The notes under the pieces: model-generated
What the model was told of the DNA's origin: nothing
Databases searched by the model: none
The model's input: only the letters and a program-made list of their open reading frames with translations
Part shown: positions 1 to 8,904 of the stretch, piece by piece
Position numbering within the stretch: the first letter of the stretch is position 1
Layout: each line of letters starts with the position of its first letter
Position numbers and translations under genes: made by a program
DNA from: Ralstonia sp. UNC404CL21Col
Lineage (GTDB): Bacteria > Pseudomonadota > Gammaproteobacteria > Burkholderiales > Burkholderiaceae
Direction of reading: 5' to 3'
Assembly: GCF_000620465.1 (NCBI RefSeq)
Contig: NZ_JIBE01000004.1
Span: forward strand, 496,001 to 560,000
DNA: 64,000 bases

Positions 1-2
1 TC

Positions 3-890
3 GTCATCTCCGGGCGGCGCTGGCCGAAACGCCCCAAGCCGCTCGCCTACCTTGTCCACCGTAACCCGCGCCGCATTCGGCTGGATGGCCAGGATTCGTT
101 CCGCTTCACGCTGCTGCTCGGCGGGCGCGTTACGTGCCGCGCCATGGGGCCGGATTCGGTCAAGAAGGCCGGCGATCTGTTCTTTTACGATGTCGCGCAG
201 ATCAACGATTGCATGGTCGAAGCCGGCGACGTGATCAGCGTTGTCGTACCCCGGCATCTTCTGCCGAGTCACGCTGCGCTGCTGCATGATCGCGTGCTGA
301 CCAGCGGTATCGCCCGGCTCCTGGGCGATCACCTGCTTTCGCTGTTTCGCAACCTCTCCACACTGCGCGAGCAGGACGTCGCCAGCGTTGTGCAGTCGAC
401 GCTGCTGCTGATGGCGGCGGCCGTTTCACCGACCGTCGAGGCGGTCCGCGCCGCGCACACGCCGATCAGCACCGCGTTGATTGAACGGATTCGACAGTAC
501 ATCGATGCGCATCTGCTGGAGCCCGACCTGACGCCCGAGCGCATCTGCCGCGACGTTGGCCTGTCGCGTGCCAAGCTCTACCAGCTGTTTGAAGAAGACG
601 GCGGAATCATGCGGCAGATTCGCCGCCGAAAACTGCGCCATGCCTATCACGTGCTCAGCGATCCGCAGCGTCAGCATGTCCGCATTGCCGAGGTGGCCTG
701 GGCGCACGGCTTCTCAGACGAAAAGTACTTTTATCGCCTGTTCAAGGCCGAGTTCGGCCATACCCCCAAAGACACGCTGGAGCAGCGTCGCGGCCCGGTG
801 TTTCTGCCGTATGGCGACGCCGCAAATGCACCATCGGATGCAGGCAGCCTTCCGGGGTGGACGCTGCCGTTCGGGGTGCTCAACAACTGA
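3..890 (+). CDS. AraC-family transcriptional regulator, 5' end cut by the window
   Basis: The frame is open from the left edge, so the true start lies upstream; 295 residues are visible. The first two thirds look like the ligand-sensing N-terminal domain of the AraC_binding_2 type. The C-terminal 100 residues form a double helix-turn-helix, with RICRDVGLSRAKLYQLF as first recognition region and VAWAHGFSDEKYFYRLFKAE followed by FGHTP as the second, the classic AraC signature. The gene converges on the exporter gene, with 27 bp between the stops. Its target is not apparent and probably lies to the left of the window. The family call is firm; the ligand is unknown. Confidence 0.85.
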   Translation, partial: VISGRRWPKRPKPLAYLVHRNPRRIRLDGQDSFRFTLLLGGRVTCRAMGPDSVKKAGDLFFYDVAQINDCMVEAGDVISVVVPRHLLPSHAALLHDRVLTSGIARLLGDHLLSLFRNLSTLREQDVASVVQSTLLLMAAAVSPTVEAVRAAHTPISTALIERIRQYIDAHLLEPDLTPERICRDVGLSRAKLYQLFEEDGGIMRQIRRRKLRHAYHVLSDPQRQHVRIAEVAWAHGFSDEKYFYRLFKAEFGHTPKDTLEQRRGPVFLPYGDAANAPSDAGSLPGWTLPFGVLNN

Positions 891-917
891 TTGGCATCGG
901 CGTGAAGCGTGCAGGGA

Positions 918-2336
918 TCAGCGCGCCTGCACAGCTTCGGCCTCTACGTTCTTGGCACGCGCCGGCTTGGACTTGGCATCGAGCTTGCGGAAAATCAGCG
1001 CAGAAAACGCAGTCACCACGCCCATGGTGAAGAAGGCCAGCCGATACGCCGGCGCTGCCACGCCAAGCTTGACCGAGAACAGGCTGACAAGCCCGCCACC
1101 AATCGATACGCCCAGGCCGATGGCGAGCATCTGCACCATCGAAAACAAGCTGTTGCCGCTGCCGGCATCCTGATGCGACAAGCCTTTGAGCGTGATGCTG
1201 TTCATGGCCGCGAACTGCATCGAATTCGCCCACCCGAACACCGACAGTTGCACGATCGACAGCGCCAGCGGCCAGCCCGGCGACATGGCCGCAAACGAGG
1301 CAATCGAGATGCCAACCACCCACGTGTTGACCTGCAGGAACACGTCATATCCGAAACGGTTCACAAGGGGAACGACCCAGCGCTTGGCGAGCATGCCGGC
1401 AATGGCAATCGGCAATAGCAGCAACCCCGAATGGAGCGGCGAGTAGCCAAGCTGCAACTGGAACAGCAGCGGCAGCAGGAAGGGCACGGCGCCCGAGCCG
1501 ATGCGGCAGAACAGGTTGCCGACGAGCCCAACGCTGAAGTTCGGTTCGCGAAACAGCGCAAGCTGGAACAGCGGCGCCGCACGCCGCTTCGCGTGCGGAA
1601 TATAGAGCAGCGCGCTCACCACGCTCACGGCGATCAGCACCGCGCTCCACGGGCTCTGCGCGCCGTTTTCGAGCGCCAGCGAGAACGCCACCATGCACAG
1701 CGACAGCAGCCCGCAGCCAAGCCAGTCGAATGGCGCCACGGCGCGCACGGCATCGTGCGGCAGATAGCGCCGTACCGCGAACAACCCTACGAAACCCACC
1801 GGCACGTTGATCAGGAAAATCCAGTGCCACGAGACATCCTGTACAAGCCAGCCGCCCAGGGCCGGCCCCAGGAGTGGCCCCACCTGCCCCGCTACCGACA
1901 CGAAGGCCAATGCCGCGATGTACTGCTCGCCCGGAATATTGCGCAACACGGCCAGCCGGCCGATCGGCAACAGCATCGAACCACCAATCCCCTGCAGCAC
2001 GCGTGCGATCACCAGTTGGGGCAGCGTATGGGCCGTCGCGCAGAACACCGAGCCGAGAACAAAAATCAGGATCGCGGTGAAATACACGCGCCGCGTGCCG
2101 AACTTGTCCGCCAGCCATCCTGATGCCGGCGTCAGCATCGCCATGGTGAGCGTGTAAGCCACCACCACCGATTTCAGGTCGAGCGGCTTTTCGCCGAGGC
2201 TGCGCGCCATCGACGGCAACGCGGTATTGACGATGGTTGTGTCCAGCGCCTGCATGAAAAAGCCGGCGAAGACGATCCACAGCATGGCGTTTTGCGAAGC
2301 GCTCTGTGGGGCGGCGGGAGTGGGGACGGTCTGCAT
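918..2336 (-). CDS. mdtD: MFS multidrug exporter, DHA2 type, MdtD-like
   Basis: This 472-aa polytopic inner-membrane protein matches remembered E. coli MdtD (471 aa) throughout. Shared features include FMQALDTTIVNTALPSMA in helix 1, PASGWLADKFGTRRV in loop 2-3, QVGPLLGPALGG in motif C, and RIGSGAVPF further on. It would export drugs or metabolites using the proton gradient. I start it at MQTVPTP, because the 16 codons upstream look like leader sequence and home-matched alignment begins near this Met. It is divergent from a LysR gene with about 125 bp between, the usual arrangement for a LysR-controlled exporter. The substrate cannot be read from sequence. Confidence 0.88.
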   Translation of the reverse strand: MQTVPTPAAPQSASQNAMLWIVFAGFFMQALDTTIVNTALPSMARSLGEKPLDLKSVVVAYTLTMAMLTPASGWLADKFGTRRVYFTAILIFVLGSVFCATAHTLPQLVIARVLQGIGGSMLLPIGRLAVLRNIPGEQYIAALAFVSVAGQVGPLLGPALGGWLVQDVSWHWIFLINVPVGFVGLFAVRRYLPHDAVRAVAPFDWLGCGLLSLCMVAFSLALENGAQSPWSAVLIAVSVVSALLYIPHAKRRAAPLFQLALFREPNFSVGLVGNLFCRIGSGAVPFLLPLLFQLQLGYSPLHSGLLLLPIAIAGMLAKRWVVPLVNRFGYDVFLQVNTWVVGISIASFAAMSPGWPLALSIVQLSVFGWANSMQFAAMNSITLKGLSHQDAGSGNSLFSMVQMLAIGLGVSIGGGLVSLFSVKLGVAAPAYRLAFFTMGVVTAFSALIFRKLDAKSKPARAKNVEAEAVQAR

Positions 2337-2434
2337 GTGAATCCTGGAATGCCTGTCCGGAAGGCGCCGGACATCCACCCGCAATGCTACCGATGGCGAG
2401 CCAATCGGGAACCCCTCTAGAGACGTTGACTGTT

Positions 2435-2449
2435 ATCGAAATCTCCGAT
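2435..2449. promoter_or_regulatory. Candidate LysR box between mdtD-like and LysR genes
   Basis: ATCG (2435-2438) and CGAT (2446-2449) form an inverted repeat that fits the T-N11-A LysR consensus (T2436, A2448). It lies 13 bp before the LysR start and about 100 bp before the exporter start, suiting autorepression plus activation of the divergent exporter. The assignment is by position and consensus only. Confidence 0.4.
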
Positions 2450-2461
2450 GACAATGCGCGC

Positions 2462-3319
2462 ATGCTCAATCCCGTCTGGATCCAAACCTTCGCCACCGTG
2501 GCCGCGGCCCATAGCTTTACGGAGGCCGGGCGGCAGCTCGACCTGTCGCAATCGTCGGTCAGCGATCACATCCGCCGGCTGGAACACAGCGTGAACCGGC
2601 GCCTGTTTGTGCGCGACACGCATTCGGTGTCGCTCACACCCGACGGCGAGGCGCTGCTGGTCCACGCGAAGTTGATCCTCGAATCCCTGGCCCGCGCCGA
2701 GCTGCAGTTCAGCGCGCCCCGATTGCAGGGCCGTGTCCGGCTCGGTTCGTCGGAAGACCTCGCGCAGGGGCCGCTGCCCAATCTGCTGGCAGCGTTTCGG
2801 GCGACGCATCCGGATGTCGAACTCGAGATCACGATGGGCATGACCAGCAAGCTGTACGAGGGTATCGAAGACGGCTCGCTCGACCTGATTGTCGGCAAGC
2901 GCCGTGAAGGCGGGCGACGCGGTGTGCCGCTGTTCCGCGGGCAGCTCGAATGGCTGGCCCGGCCCGGCACCGTGGTCGACGTGAGTCAGCCGCTGCCGCT
3001 GATCCTCGTCAACGAGCCGAGCGTGACGCGCTCGATCGTGCTGGACACGCTGGCCGCGACGGGGTGGCTGTGGCGCATCGTCTGCACCAGCAGCAGTCAT
3101 TCCGGATGTATTGCCGCAGCGCGCGGCGGGTTGGGGATTACCGTCCGTGCGCAGAACCTGGCGGGCGGCGGGCTAGTGCCGCCGGTCAACGGCGACGTCT
3201 TACCGCCGCTGCCGGCCATCGAATTCATCACGTTGTCGGCACGGCGCCTGAGCAAGCCTGCAGAGACGCTCTTGCAGCTCATCCGCAAGAGCGACCTGCG
3301 CGCCGGGCGGGCGGACTGA
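2462..3319 (+). CDS. LysR-family regulator, divergent from the exporter
   Basis: The 285-aa product has the LysR winged helix at residues 1-60: FATVAAAHSFTEAGRQLDLS, then QSSVSDHIRRLEHSVNRRLF. A periplasmic-binding-protein-like effector domain follows and begins near RVRLGSSEDLAQG. I choose MLNPVWIQ at 2462 because the longer reading runs 52 codons into the exporter's divergent promoter. The likely target is the divergent mdtD-like gene. The effector domain is slightly short and the substrate is unknown. Confidence 0.85.
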   Translation: MLNPVWIQTFATVAAAHSFTEAGRQLDLSQSSVSDHIRRLEHSVNRRLFVRDTHSVSLTPDGEALLVHAKLILESLARAELQFSAPRLQGRVRLGSSEDLAQGPLPNLLAAFRATHPDVELEITMGMTSKLYEGIEDGSLDLIVGKRREGGRRGVPLFRGQLEWLARPGTVVDVSQPLPLILVNEPSVTRSIVLDTLAATGWLWRIVCTSSSHSGCIAAARGGLGITVRAQNLAGGGLVPPVNGDVLPPLPAIEFITLSARRLSKPAETLLQLIRKSDLRAGRAD

Positions 3320-3332
3320 GCAACGCTCAACG

Positions 3333-4514
3333 TTACGACAACACGGCCTCGTCAACCTGGCCCGCCGCCTGCGCGACCTCAAGCCGATTGCCGCCCAGCG
3401 ATTTGGCGCGATACAGCGCCTTGTCCGCCGCCGCCAGGGCATCCGCGAGCGACGGCATGGCCGCGTCAAACTGCGCCATGCCGATGCTGACCGTCGCCAG
3501 GATTCCAGCGCCGTCGCTGCGGCGTTGAACCGCCTCGGCAAAGCACCGGGCCACGGCCTCGCCGCGCGCCCTGGCGTGGCACGCATCGTCGCCGGACAGC
3601 AGCGCTGCGAATTCCTCACCGCCGATGCGCGCGAGCATCACGTCGGGGCCGAGCACGTGTTGCGCGATCTCGGCAAACACCTTGAGGACGGTATCGCCGG
3701 CCTGATGCCCGTAGCGATCGTTGATGGCCTTGAAACGGTCGAGGTCGAACACAAGCGTGGCGACCGGGCGGCTGCCCATGCCTTCGATCAGCCGCGCGCC
3801 CTGCTCGAAGAACCAGCGGCGATTGCCAAGGCGGGTCAAATAGTCCGTCTGGGATTCGGTCAGGAGCTGGCCGTGGGCCTCGTCGCGAATGAGCTTCAGC
3901 AGCGTCATCGGCAAGACCATCGCGTACAGGACGCCCTCGATCATCGTCAACTTGCTGGCCGCCGCCTGCATGGCAGGCCCATAGGCTGAGACGAGCCACG
4001 GCAGCGCTAGCGCACGCGCAAGGTAGAGCACCGCATGCAGGGTCGTCACCGCCACGACAAGCTGGCGCGGGCGCAGCGGTTTCATCGCGTCGCATCGCCA
4101 CATTTCGCGGGCCGTCATCGCGCTGACCAACGCGATCGGAATGGCGCTGACGTGGTTCCAGAGCACGTCTTGCCACTGCGCGCCCCACACCACCCAGACC
4201 AGGGCCATGCCGATCAGCACGCCCGCAGCGGCACCGCGATGCTGCCGCCCGCTCAGCGCCGCAACGCCGGACAGCACCAGCAAATAGCCGCACAGCATGA
4301 TGAGGTTGCAGAGTGCAGCGCCCGTCGCACCCGGCAGCGCGTGGCGGAACAGCACTGCCGTACAGCCGAACGCAAGCGTCGTAAACCCGGCGGCCAGAAG
4401 GCGCAACGCCTTGCTGCGCCGGGGGTTGGTCCGATGCTCCCAGAACAGCATTCCCGCGCTGGCGAGCAGAATTCCGACAGCAAGGAGATAAAGGGTCAGG
4501 AGATCGACGTACAT
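3333..4514 (-). CDS. Membrane-bound diguanylate cyclase (GGDEF)
   Basis: The 393-aa protein has six or seven hydrophobic segments in residues 5-205 (for example LLTLYLLAVGILLASAGMLF) followed by a cytoplasmic GGDEF domain. The active-site loop is GGEEF at residues 298-302, preceded by FDLDRFKAINDRYGH, so cyclic-di-GMP synthesis is expected. The position of the inhibitory RxxD site, five residues before the loop, reads GPDV, so product inhibition at that site should be absent. The N-terminal membrane sensor has no obvious named family. It converges with the LysR gene, 13 bp apart, and stands alone. Confidence 0.88.
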   Translation of the reverse strand: MYVDLLTLYLLAVGILLASAGMLFWEHRTNPRRSKALRLLAAGFTTLAFGCTAVLFRHALPGATGAALCNLIMLCGYLLVLSGVAALSGRQHRGAAAGVLIGMALVWVVWGAQWQDVLWNHVSAIPIALVSAMTAREMWRCDAMKPLRPRQLVVAVTTLHAVLYLARALALPWLVSAYGPAMQAAASKLTMIEGVLYAMVLPMTLLKLIRDEAHGQLLTESQTDYLTRLGNRRWFFEQGARLIEGMGSRPVATLVFDLDRFKAINDRYGHQAGDTVLKVFAEIAQHVLGPDVMLARIGGEEFAALLSGDDACHARARGEAVARCFAEAVQRRSDGAGILATVSIGMAQFDAAMPSLADALAAADKALYRAKSLGGNRLEVAQAAGQVDEAVLS

Positions 4515-4602
4515 CCGGATATCAAAACTGGGCGCCGGGCATGGCAGCGCGCGTTCCGGATTTTACGTGGGAAAGCCGCTGTGCATCGGCCGCTGCAGCC
4601 CC

Positions 4603-4615
4603 CTCCCTAGGGGGT
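4603..4615. promoter_or_regulatory. CCCTAGGG-centred palindrome upstream of the GST and cyclase genes
   Basis: A CCCTAGGG core flanked by C and G runs sits in the 271-bp divergent gap between the cyclase and the glutathione transferase. Similar C-run/G-run palindromes serve as operators in this group, but no regulator is adjacent. I see nothing else notable in this gap. Confidence 0.25.
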
Positions 4616-4785
4616 GATCGCGCTACCATGCGCCTTCCTGGTGCGCACCGCGGCAAGGTGTTCCTGACTGCCTGTGGCAGCGGCGGCAGTGTTGCTGCAC
4701 GCGCACCCCGGACTCCAAACCAACGCAGGGGCCAGGGCTGCCACGGCTTTCGCAGGCGGCGCCAGGCACGCACCGGAGCGCATGC

Positions 4786-5439
4786 ATGATCCCCACCATT
4801 ACTGCCTTTGAACGCTCGCCCGATGGCGGCAAAGGACTGGCGCGCGACACACGCGTTCGCTGGGCCCTGGAAGAGGCGGGCCAGCCCTACGACGTGCGGC
4901 TGGTTTCGTTCCAGGCGATGAAAGGCCCCGCGCATCTGCGCCTGCATCCGTTCGGCCAGATTCCCACCTACGAGGAAGGCGACCTGGCCCTGTTCGAAAC
5001 AGGCGCCATCGTCTTCCACATTGCCGAGCGGCATGCGGGTCTGCTACCGCTCGACAGCCATGCCAAGGCGCGGGCAATCACGTGGATGTTTGCGGCGCTC
5101 AACACCATCGAACCGCCGATTCTCGAACTCGCCACCGCCAAGCTCCAGGAAGGCGACAAACCCTGGGCCCCCGAACGCCTGCCGTTGATCATGGACCGCA
5201 TCCGCGGCCGGCTCGATCAACTCTCAGCACGCCTGGGCGATGCGGATTGGCTCGATGGCGCATTCAGCGCGGGGGACTTGCTGATGGTGTCCGTACTGCT
5301 CCGGCTGAGGCCATCGGGGCTTCTGGACGAATTCCCGAGCCTCGCCGCCTATGTCGCACGCGGCGAAGCCAGGCCCGCTTATCGGCGCGCTTTTGAGGCG
5401 CAACTGGCGGTGTTCGCCGGACAACCGCCAGCCGGCTGA
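4786..5439 (+). CDS. Glutathione S-transferase family protein
   Basis: The 217-aa product has the two-domain GST layout. The N-terminal thioredoxin-like half carries LEEAGQPYDVRLV, HPFGQIPTYEEGDLALFETGAI (the cis-Pro and the Glu-Thr glutathione-binding turn). An all-helical C-terminal half contains the conserved capping-box region around DWLDGAFSAGDLLMVSVLLR. It is likely cytosolic and would conjugate or reduce electrophiles with glutathione. The gene stands alone and ends 6 bp from convergent rdgC. The class within the superfamily is not determined. Confidence 0.87.
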   Translation: MIPTITAFERSPDGGKGLARDTRVRWALEEAGQPYDVRLVSFQAMKGPAHLRLHPFGQIPTYEEGDLALFETGAIVFHIAERHAGLLPLDSHAKARAITWMFAALNTIEPPILELATAKLQEGDKPWAPERLPLIMDRIRGRLDQLSARLGDADWLDGAFSAGDLLMVSVLLRLRPSGLLDEFPSLAAYVARGEARPAYRRAFEAQLAVFAGQPPAG

Positions 5440-5445
5440 CGAAAC

Positions 5446-6369
5446 TCAGGCCGCCTTGGCCTGTTGCATGGCGTCGAGCTGATCGCCGCCCAGGCTGGCG
5501 ACGAGGTCGCTCAGCATCCGCGCCAGTTCGCCGGTCATGAGCGCGACATCGGAGTCGAAGCGCTCGTCGTCGTTCTGCGCGGTGGGGTCTTCGGCTTCCT
5601 TGATCACGTCGAGCGGCGTCACACGCTTGATGAGGAGCGACGGCGTCAACACGAACGAGACCCGGTCGTCCCACGTCATGGCGAGGCGCATGCACTGCTT
5701 GCCCGCCTCGATGTGCCGGCGCATGTCTTCTGCTTCGAGCGCGTGGCCAACGTATCGCACCGTGGCGCCGCCCTCGCCCGTCGAGCGCAACTCGGCGTCC
5801 TGGTCGACGGTGAAGCCCCCGGGCGCCTCACCGGAGAGCAGCCACTCCGTCATGGCGGCCACCGGCGAATGCGCGACGTGCACATTGGTGAGCGGCAACT
5901 GATCGATCGACTTCACGAGCAGGCCGCGCACGTCGTCGGCCACCGCCTGCGAAGCCGCATCGATCACGAGCCAGCCGTTTGCCGTATCGATCCACACCCG
6001 CGTATCGCGGCGAATGCTGAAGGCGCGCGGCAACAGTTCGTCGGTCACCTGCTCCTTGAGTTCGCGCAGCTGCTTGCGGCCGGGCTTGAACCCCTGCTGT
6101 TCCTCCAGCTCCAGCGCCCGGGCCTTCGTCACCTGGTTGATGACGGACGCCGGCAGCAGCTTCTTTTCGGCGCGGAACACCAGCAGCATCTGCCCGTTGT
6201 TCGAATAGACGAGCGCGCCGTCTTCGCGCGGCGAAGCCCAGCCGGAGGTCTGTTTCTCTACGCTGTTGCCCGGTTGAAACGCGTGGGGTGCCAGCCACTT
6301 TTCAAGCTGGTCGGGGGTCACGGCCCAGGGCGCTGGCAGACGATGAAGCTGAAGGTTTTTGAACCACAT
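5446..6369 (-). CDS. rdgC: Recombination-associated protein RdgC
   Basis: At 307 aa the product has the length and the start ([11 protein letters not shown]) of RdgC, a ring-shaped nucleoid-associated DNA-binding protein that modulates RecA-dependent recombination. Internal signatures are [33 protein letters not shown] and [10 protein letters not shown]. The ORF continues 40 codons upstream, but that extension is Arg-rich and unlike the family, so the start is placed at 6369. It is a single gene, convergent with the GST gene. Confidence 0.95.
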   Translation of the reverse strand: MWFKNLQLHRLPAPWAVTPDQLEKWLAPHAFQPGNSVEKQTSGWASPREDGALVYSNNGQMLLVFRAEKKLLPASVINQVTKARALELEEQQGFKPGRKQLRELKEQVTDELLPRAFSIRRDTRVWIDTANGWLVIDAASQAVADDVRGLLVKSIDQLPLTNVHVAHSPVAAMTEWLLSGEAPGGFTVDQDAELRSTGEGGATVRYVGHALEAEDMRRHIEAGKQCMRLAMTWDDRVSFVLTPSLLIKRVTPLDVIKEAEDPTAQNDDERFDSDVALMTGELARMLSDLVASLGGDQLDAMQQAKAA

Positions 6370-6558
6370 GGCAGTACGGGCAAAGTCCGCGATTCTAAAG
6401 GATGGCGCGCCCCTCCCCCCGATGGTCGATCGCCGATGTCCGGCGCGGCGTGTGCGGCGCGTTCGGATGGCGCGGGTACTAATATGCAAATCCTGACGCT
6501 GGCAAAGCCGGAGTCAACCCCGGGGCGAGCTGTTCAACGGACGACGACAGGACACGAT

Positions 6559-6984
6559 ATGCCTGAACACGACACAAAGCTGCACGGCAGTTGGCGGTTG
6601 GTCTCTTTCGAGACCGAGCTTCAAGACACAAAGGAGCGCTCGCAGCCCTGGGGGCCGGATCCCAAGGGTTCACTGGTCTTTGGCGTTGATGGGCGCATGA
6701 TGGTGCTTCTGACCGCAAAGGCGCGGGAGCCCGGCAATACGGACGAAAAACTGTTGGCGCTGTTCCGTACGGTGATGGCCTATACGGGGCGGTATCGCGT
6801 CGAGGGCGATCGGTTCATCACGAAGGTCGACGCGTCCTGGAATGAAGCCTGGACCGGCACGGAGCAGGAGCGGTTCTACACGCTGGACGGAGAGACACTC
6901 GAGGTCCGCACGGCATGGATGCCGAATCCGCTGATGTCCGGGCATCCGACGGGAAGAGGCGTACTCCGTTTCACGCGCGAGTAA
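6559..6984 (+). CDS. Lipocalin-like domain protein
   Basis: The 141-aa product begins MPEHDTKLHGSWRLVSFE and ends with GRGVLRFTRE. The opening LxGSWRLVSFE strand, the GSLVFGVDGRMMVLLT hairpin and the YTGRYRVEGDRFITKVD strand match the lipocalin-like family (PF13924 type), small beta-barrel proteins that are usually cytosolic and of unknown ligand. A longer in-frame reading exists from 6484, but the family starts at this Met. It is a monocistronic gene, divergent from rdgC. Confidence 0.78.
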   Translation: MPEHDTKLHGSWRLVSFETELQDTKERSQPWGPDPKGSLVFGVDGRMMVLLTAKAREPGNTDEKLLALFRTVMAYTGRYRVEGDRFITKVDASWNEAWTGTEQERFYTLDGETLEVRTAWMPNPLMSGHPTGRGVLRFTRE

Positions 6985-7021
6985 GCAGGTCTACGAATTC
7001 GACGGCGGGTAATCTAGCGCG

Positions 7022-7591
7022 ATGCACAATCCAACACTGACGTTCCGCAGCCAGCAAGCCTGGGAGGCTTGGCTCGAAGCCAACGGCGAGACGGCGGCCG
7101 GCGTCTGGCTCCGCATCGCAAAGCGATCGGCCGAAGACGCCACCGTGTCGTATGCAGAGGCCGTTGAGAGCGCCCTGTGCTACGGATGGATCGACGGGCA
7201 AAAGCAGGCAGAAAACGAGCACTACTGGCTGCAGCGGTTCACACCCCGAACCGCCAAAAGCATCTGGTCGAAGATCAACACCGCCAAGGCCGAAACGTTG
7301 ATTGCCGCTGGAAGGATGCGCCCGGCGGGTCTTCGCGCCATCGATCTTGCCAAGCAAGACGGACGCTGGGAGGCTGCCTATTCGTCTCCCAGTGCATCCA
7401 CGGTGCCCGATGATCTGCAGCAGGCTCTCGACGCCAACCCGAAGGCCAAGCGATTCTTCGCCACGCTAAACGGCCAGAACCGGTACGCGATTCTGTTCAG
7501 AATCCAGAACGTGAAAAAGGCCGAAACGCGCGCAAAGAAGATCGCTCAATTCGTCGATATGCTGAACAAAGGCGAGACGCTTCATCCCTAG
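7022..7591 (+). CDS. YdeI/OmdA-type protein
   Basis: The 189-aa product matches the YdeI/OmpD-associated family. It has the N-terminal LTFRSQQAWEAWLEANG, the central ALCYGWIDGQ, WLQRFTPRTAKSIWSKIN, and a C-terminal IQNVKKAETRAKKIAQFVDML helix. Members are small cytosolic proteins linked in enterobacteria to stress and cationic-peptide resistance; the molecular function is unclear. The gene begins 37 bp after the lipocalin gene and may be co-transcribed with it. It ends 12 bp from the convergent aroQ gene, with a weak hairpin between (7589-7606). Confidence 0.8.
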   Translation: MHNPTLTFRSQQAWEAWLEANGETAAGVWLRIAKRSAEDATVSYAEAVESALCYGWIDGQKQAENEHYWLQRFTPRTAKSIWSKINTAKAETLIAAGRMRPAGLRAIDLAKQDGRWEAAYSSPSASTVPDDLQQALDANPKAKRFFATLNGQNRYAILFRIQNVKKAETRAKKIAQFVDMLNKGETLHP

Positions 7592-7603
7592 CCTTGGCCG
7601 AGG

Positions 7604-8047
7604 CTAAGCCTGATCGATTGCCGAGACCGCCGCGCGCAGCGCCAAAAGGTAGCTCTGCACGCCAAACCCGCAGATCTGCCCGCTGACAATGTCGGCAAAT
7701 ACCGAGTGATGCCGGAACGGCTCGCGTGCGTGGATATTGGACATATGCAATTCCACGACCGGACACGTCAGGATCGCCAGCGCATCGCGAATGCCGTAGC
7801 TGTAATGCGTCCACGCGCCGGCGTTGATGAGCACGGCGTCCTGGCCGTCTTCGAACGCACGGTGAATGCGCTCGCACATCGCCCCTTCGCTGTTCGTCTG
7901 GAAGGACTCCACCTGCACGCCAAGTTCGGCGCCCAACGCCTGCAACCTTGCGTCGATCTCGGCCAGCGTGATCGTTCCGTACTGCACGGGGTCGCGCTTG
8001 CCGAACATGTTGTGATTGATGCCATGCAGCATCAGGATGCGCTTCAT
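7604..8047 (-). CDS. aroQ: Type II 3-dehydroquinate dehydratase, divergent paralogue
   Basis: The 147-aa product has the type II dehydroquinase fold. Tyr23 (VQYG), Asn75 and His81 (INAGAWTH), Glu54 (NSEG), His101 (ELHMSN) and Arg112 (EPFRHHS) sit where the catalytic set belongs, so reversible conversion of 3-dehydroquinate to 3-dehydroshikimate is expected. The opening loop reads LHGINHN, not the usual LNGPNLN, which marks a divergent paralogue. It is the last gene of a six-gene operon, 23 bp behind aroE. I start at MKRIL; nine extra codons upstream are possible. A catabolic rather than aromatic-biosynthetic role is inferred from context. Confidence 0.85.
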   Translation of the reverse strand: MKRILMLHGINHNMFGKRDPVQYGTITLAEIDARLQALGAELGVQVESFQTNSEGAMCERIHRAFEDGQDAVLINAGAWTHYSYGIRDALAILTCPVVELHMSNIHAREPFRHHSVFADIVSGQICGFGVQSYLLALRAAVSAIDQA

Positions 8048-8070
8048 TCGGGCCTCCGTGGTCGATTCAC

Positions 8071-8904
8071 TCAATCAAGCGGGACGGTCAGCCGATCGAT
8101 CACCGGGCGCGTGTCCGGACGCACGCCGCGCCACCACGCAAACGCCTCAGCGGCCTGTTCGACCAGCATGCCGACACCGTCGGCAAGATTGCGCACACCC
8201 GCGTTGCGGGCAAGCCGCAGGAACGGCGTCAGGCGCTTGCCATACGCCAGTTCGTAGGCCATCCCTTCCGGGCGGAAGATGCTTGGCGGAACGGGCGGCA
8301 GGTCGCCCGTGAGACTGGCCGAGGTGGCATTGACCACCAGATCGAAGCGGCCCATTCCCTCCAGCTCGGCATATCCGCAGGCGACGACCACGCCGCGCCC
8401 GGCCACCTGCGCGGCCAGCGCCTGCGCTTTTGCGAAATCGCGGTTGGCAATGACCAGCTCCGCCGGCTTGGCCTCCAGGAACGGCAGCAGGGCGCCGCGC
8501 GCGGCACCGCCCGCCCCGAGCATCAGCACGCGCTTGCCGGACATCGGCAGCCCCAGGTTGATCTCGATGTCGCGAACGAGCCCAATGCCGTCGAAGTTGT
8601 CGGCGAGGATGCGGCCGCCTTCGAACTTCATTGCGTTGACGGCACCGGCCAACGTTGCGCGCTCACTGCGCTCATCGGCCATTGCAAACGCCTTGAGCTT
8701 GAACGGCGCCGTAACGTTCATGCCCTTGCCACCGCCCGCGGCGAACGTGCGGACGACATCGGCAAACGCGGTATCCGGTTCGACCGGGCCCTCGATGGCC
8801 GTGTATTCCATGTCCTGCCGCGCCTCTTGCGCAAAAAGGCCGTGAATGAGCGGCGACTTGGTGTGTGAGATCGGGTTGCCGATCACCGCATAGTGGTCAG
8901 TCAT
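8071..8904 (-). CDS. aroE: Shikimate/quinate dehydrogenase family protein
   Basis: The 277-aa product has the AroE layout: a substrate domain opening with YAVIGNPISHTKSPLIH, catalytic Lys69 in NVTAPFK and Asp105 in NFDGIG, then a Rossmann domain with GAGGAARGA. It would reduce 3-dehydroshikimate or oxidise shikimate or quinate with a nicotinamide cofactor. The start overlaps the end of the CoA-transferase gene (its stop is at 8897); a second Met one codon upstream (8907) is also possible. With aroQ alongside, the pair could interconvert dehydroquinate, dehydroshikimate and shikimate or quinate. Being in an operon with CoA enzymes is unusual for the biosynthetic enzyme. Confidence 0.88.
   Translation of the reverse strand: MTDHYAVIGNPISHTKSPLIHGLFAQEARQDMEYTAIEGPVEPDTAFADVVRTFAAGGGKGMNVTAPFKLKAFAMADERSERATLAGAVNAMKFEGGRILADNFDGIGLVRDIEINLGLPMSGKRVLMLGAGGAARGALLPFLEAKPAELVIANRDFAKAQALAAQVAGRGVVVACGYAELEGMGRFDLVVNATSASLTGDLPPVPPSIFRPEGMAYELAYGKRLTPFLRLARNAGVRNLADGVGMLVEQAAEAFAWWRGVRPDTRPVIDRLTVPLD

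Noticed and set aside
5464-6558. Long plus-strand frame through rdgC
   Set aside because: It is the shadow of rdgC on the opposite strand; only the last 141 codons, beginning at 6559, show lipocalin-like sequence.
7589-7606. TAGCCT/AGGCTA hairpin as terminator
   Set aside because: The stem is only six base pairs with no T-run, so it is mentioned only as a weak hairpin.
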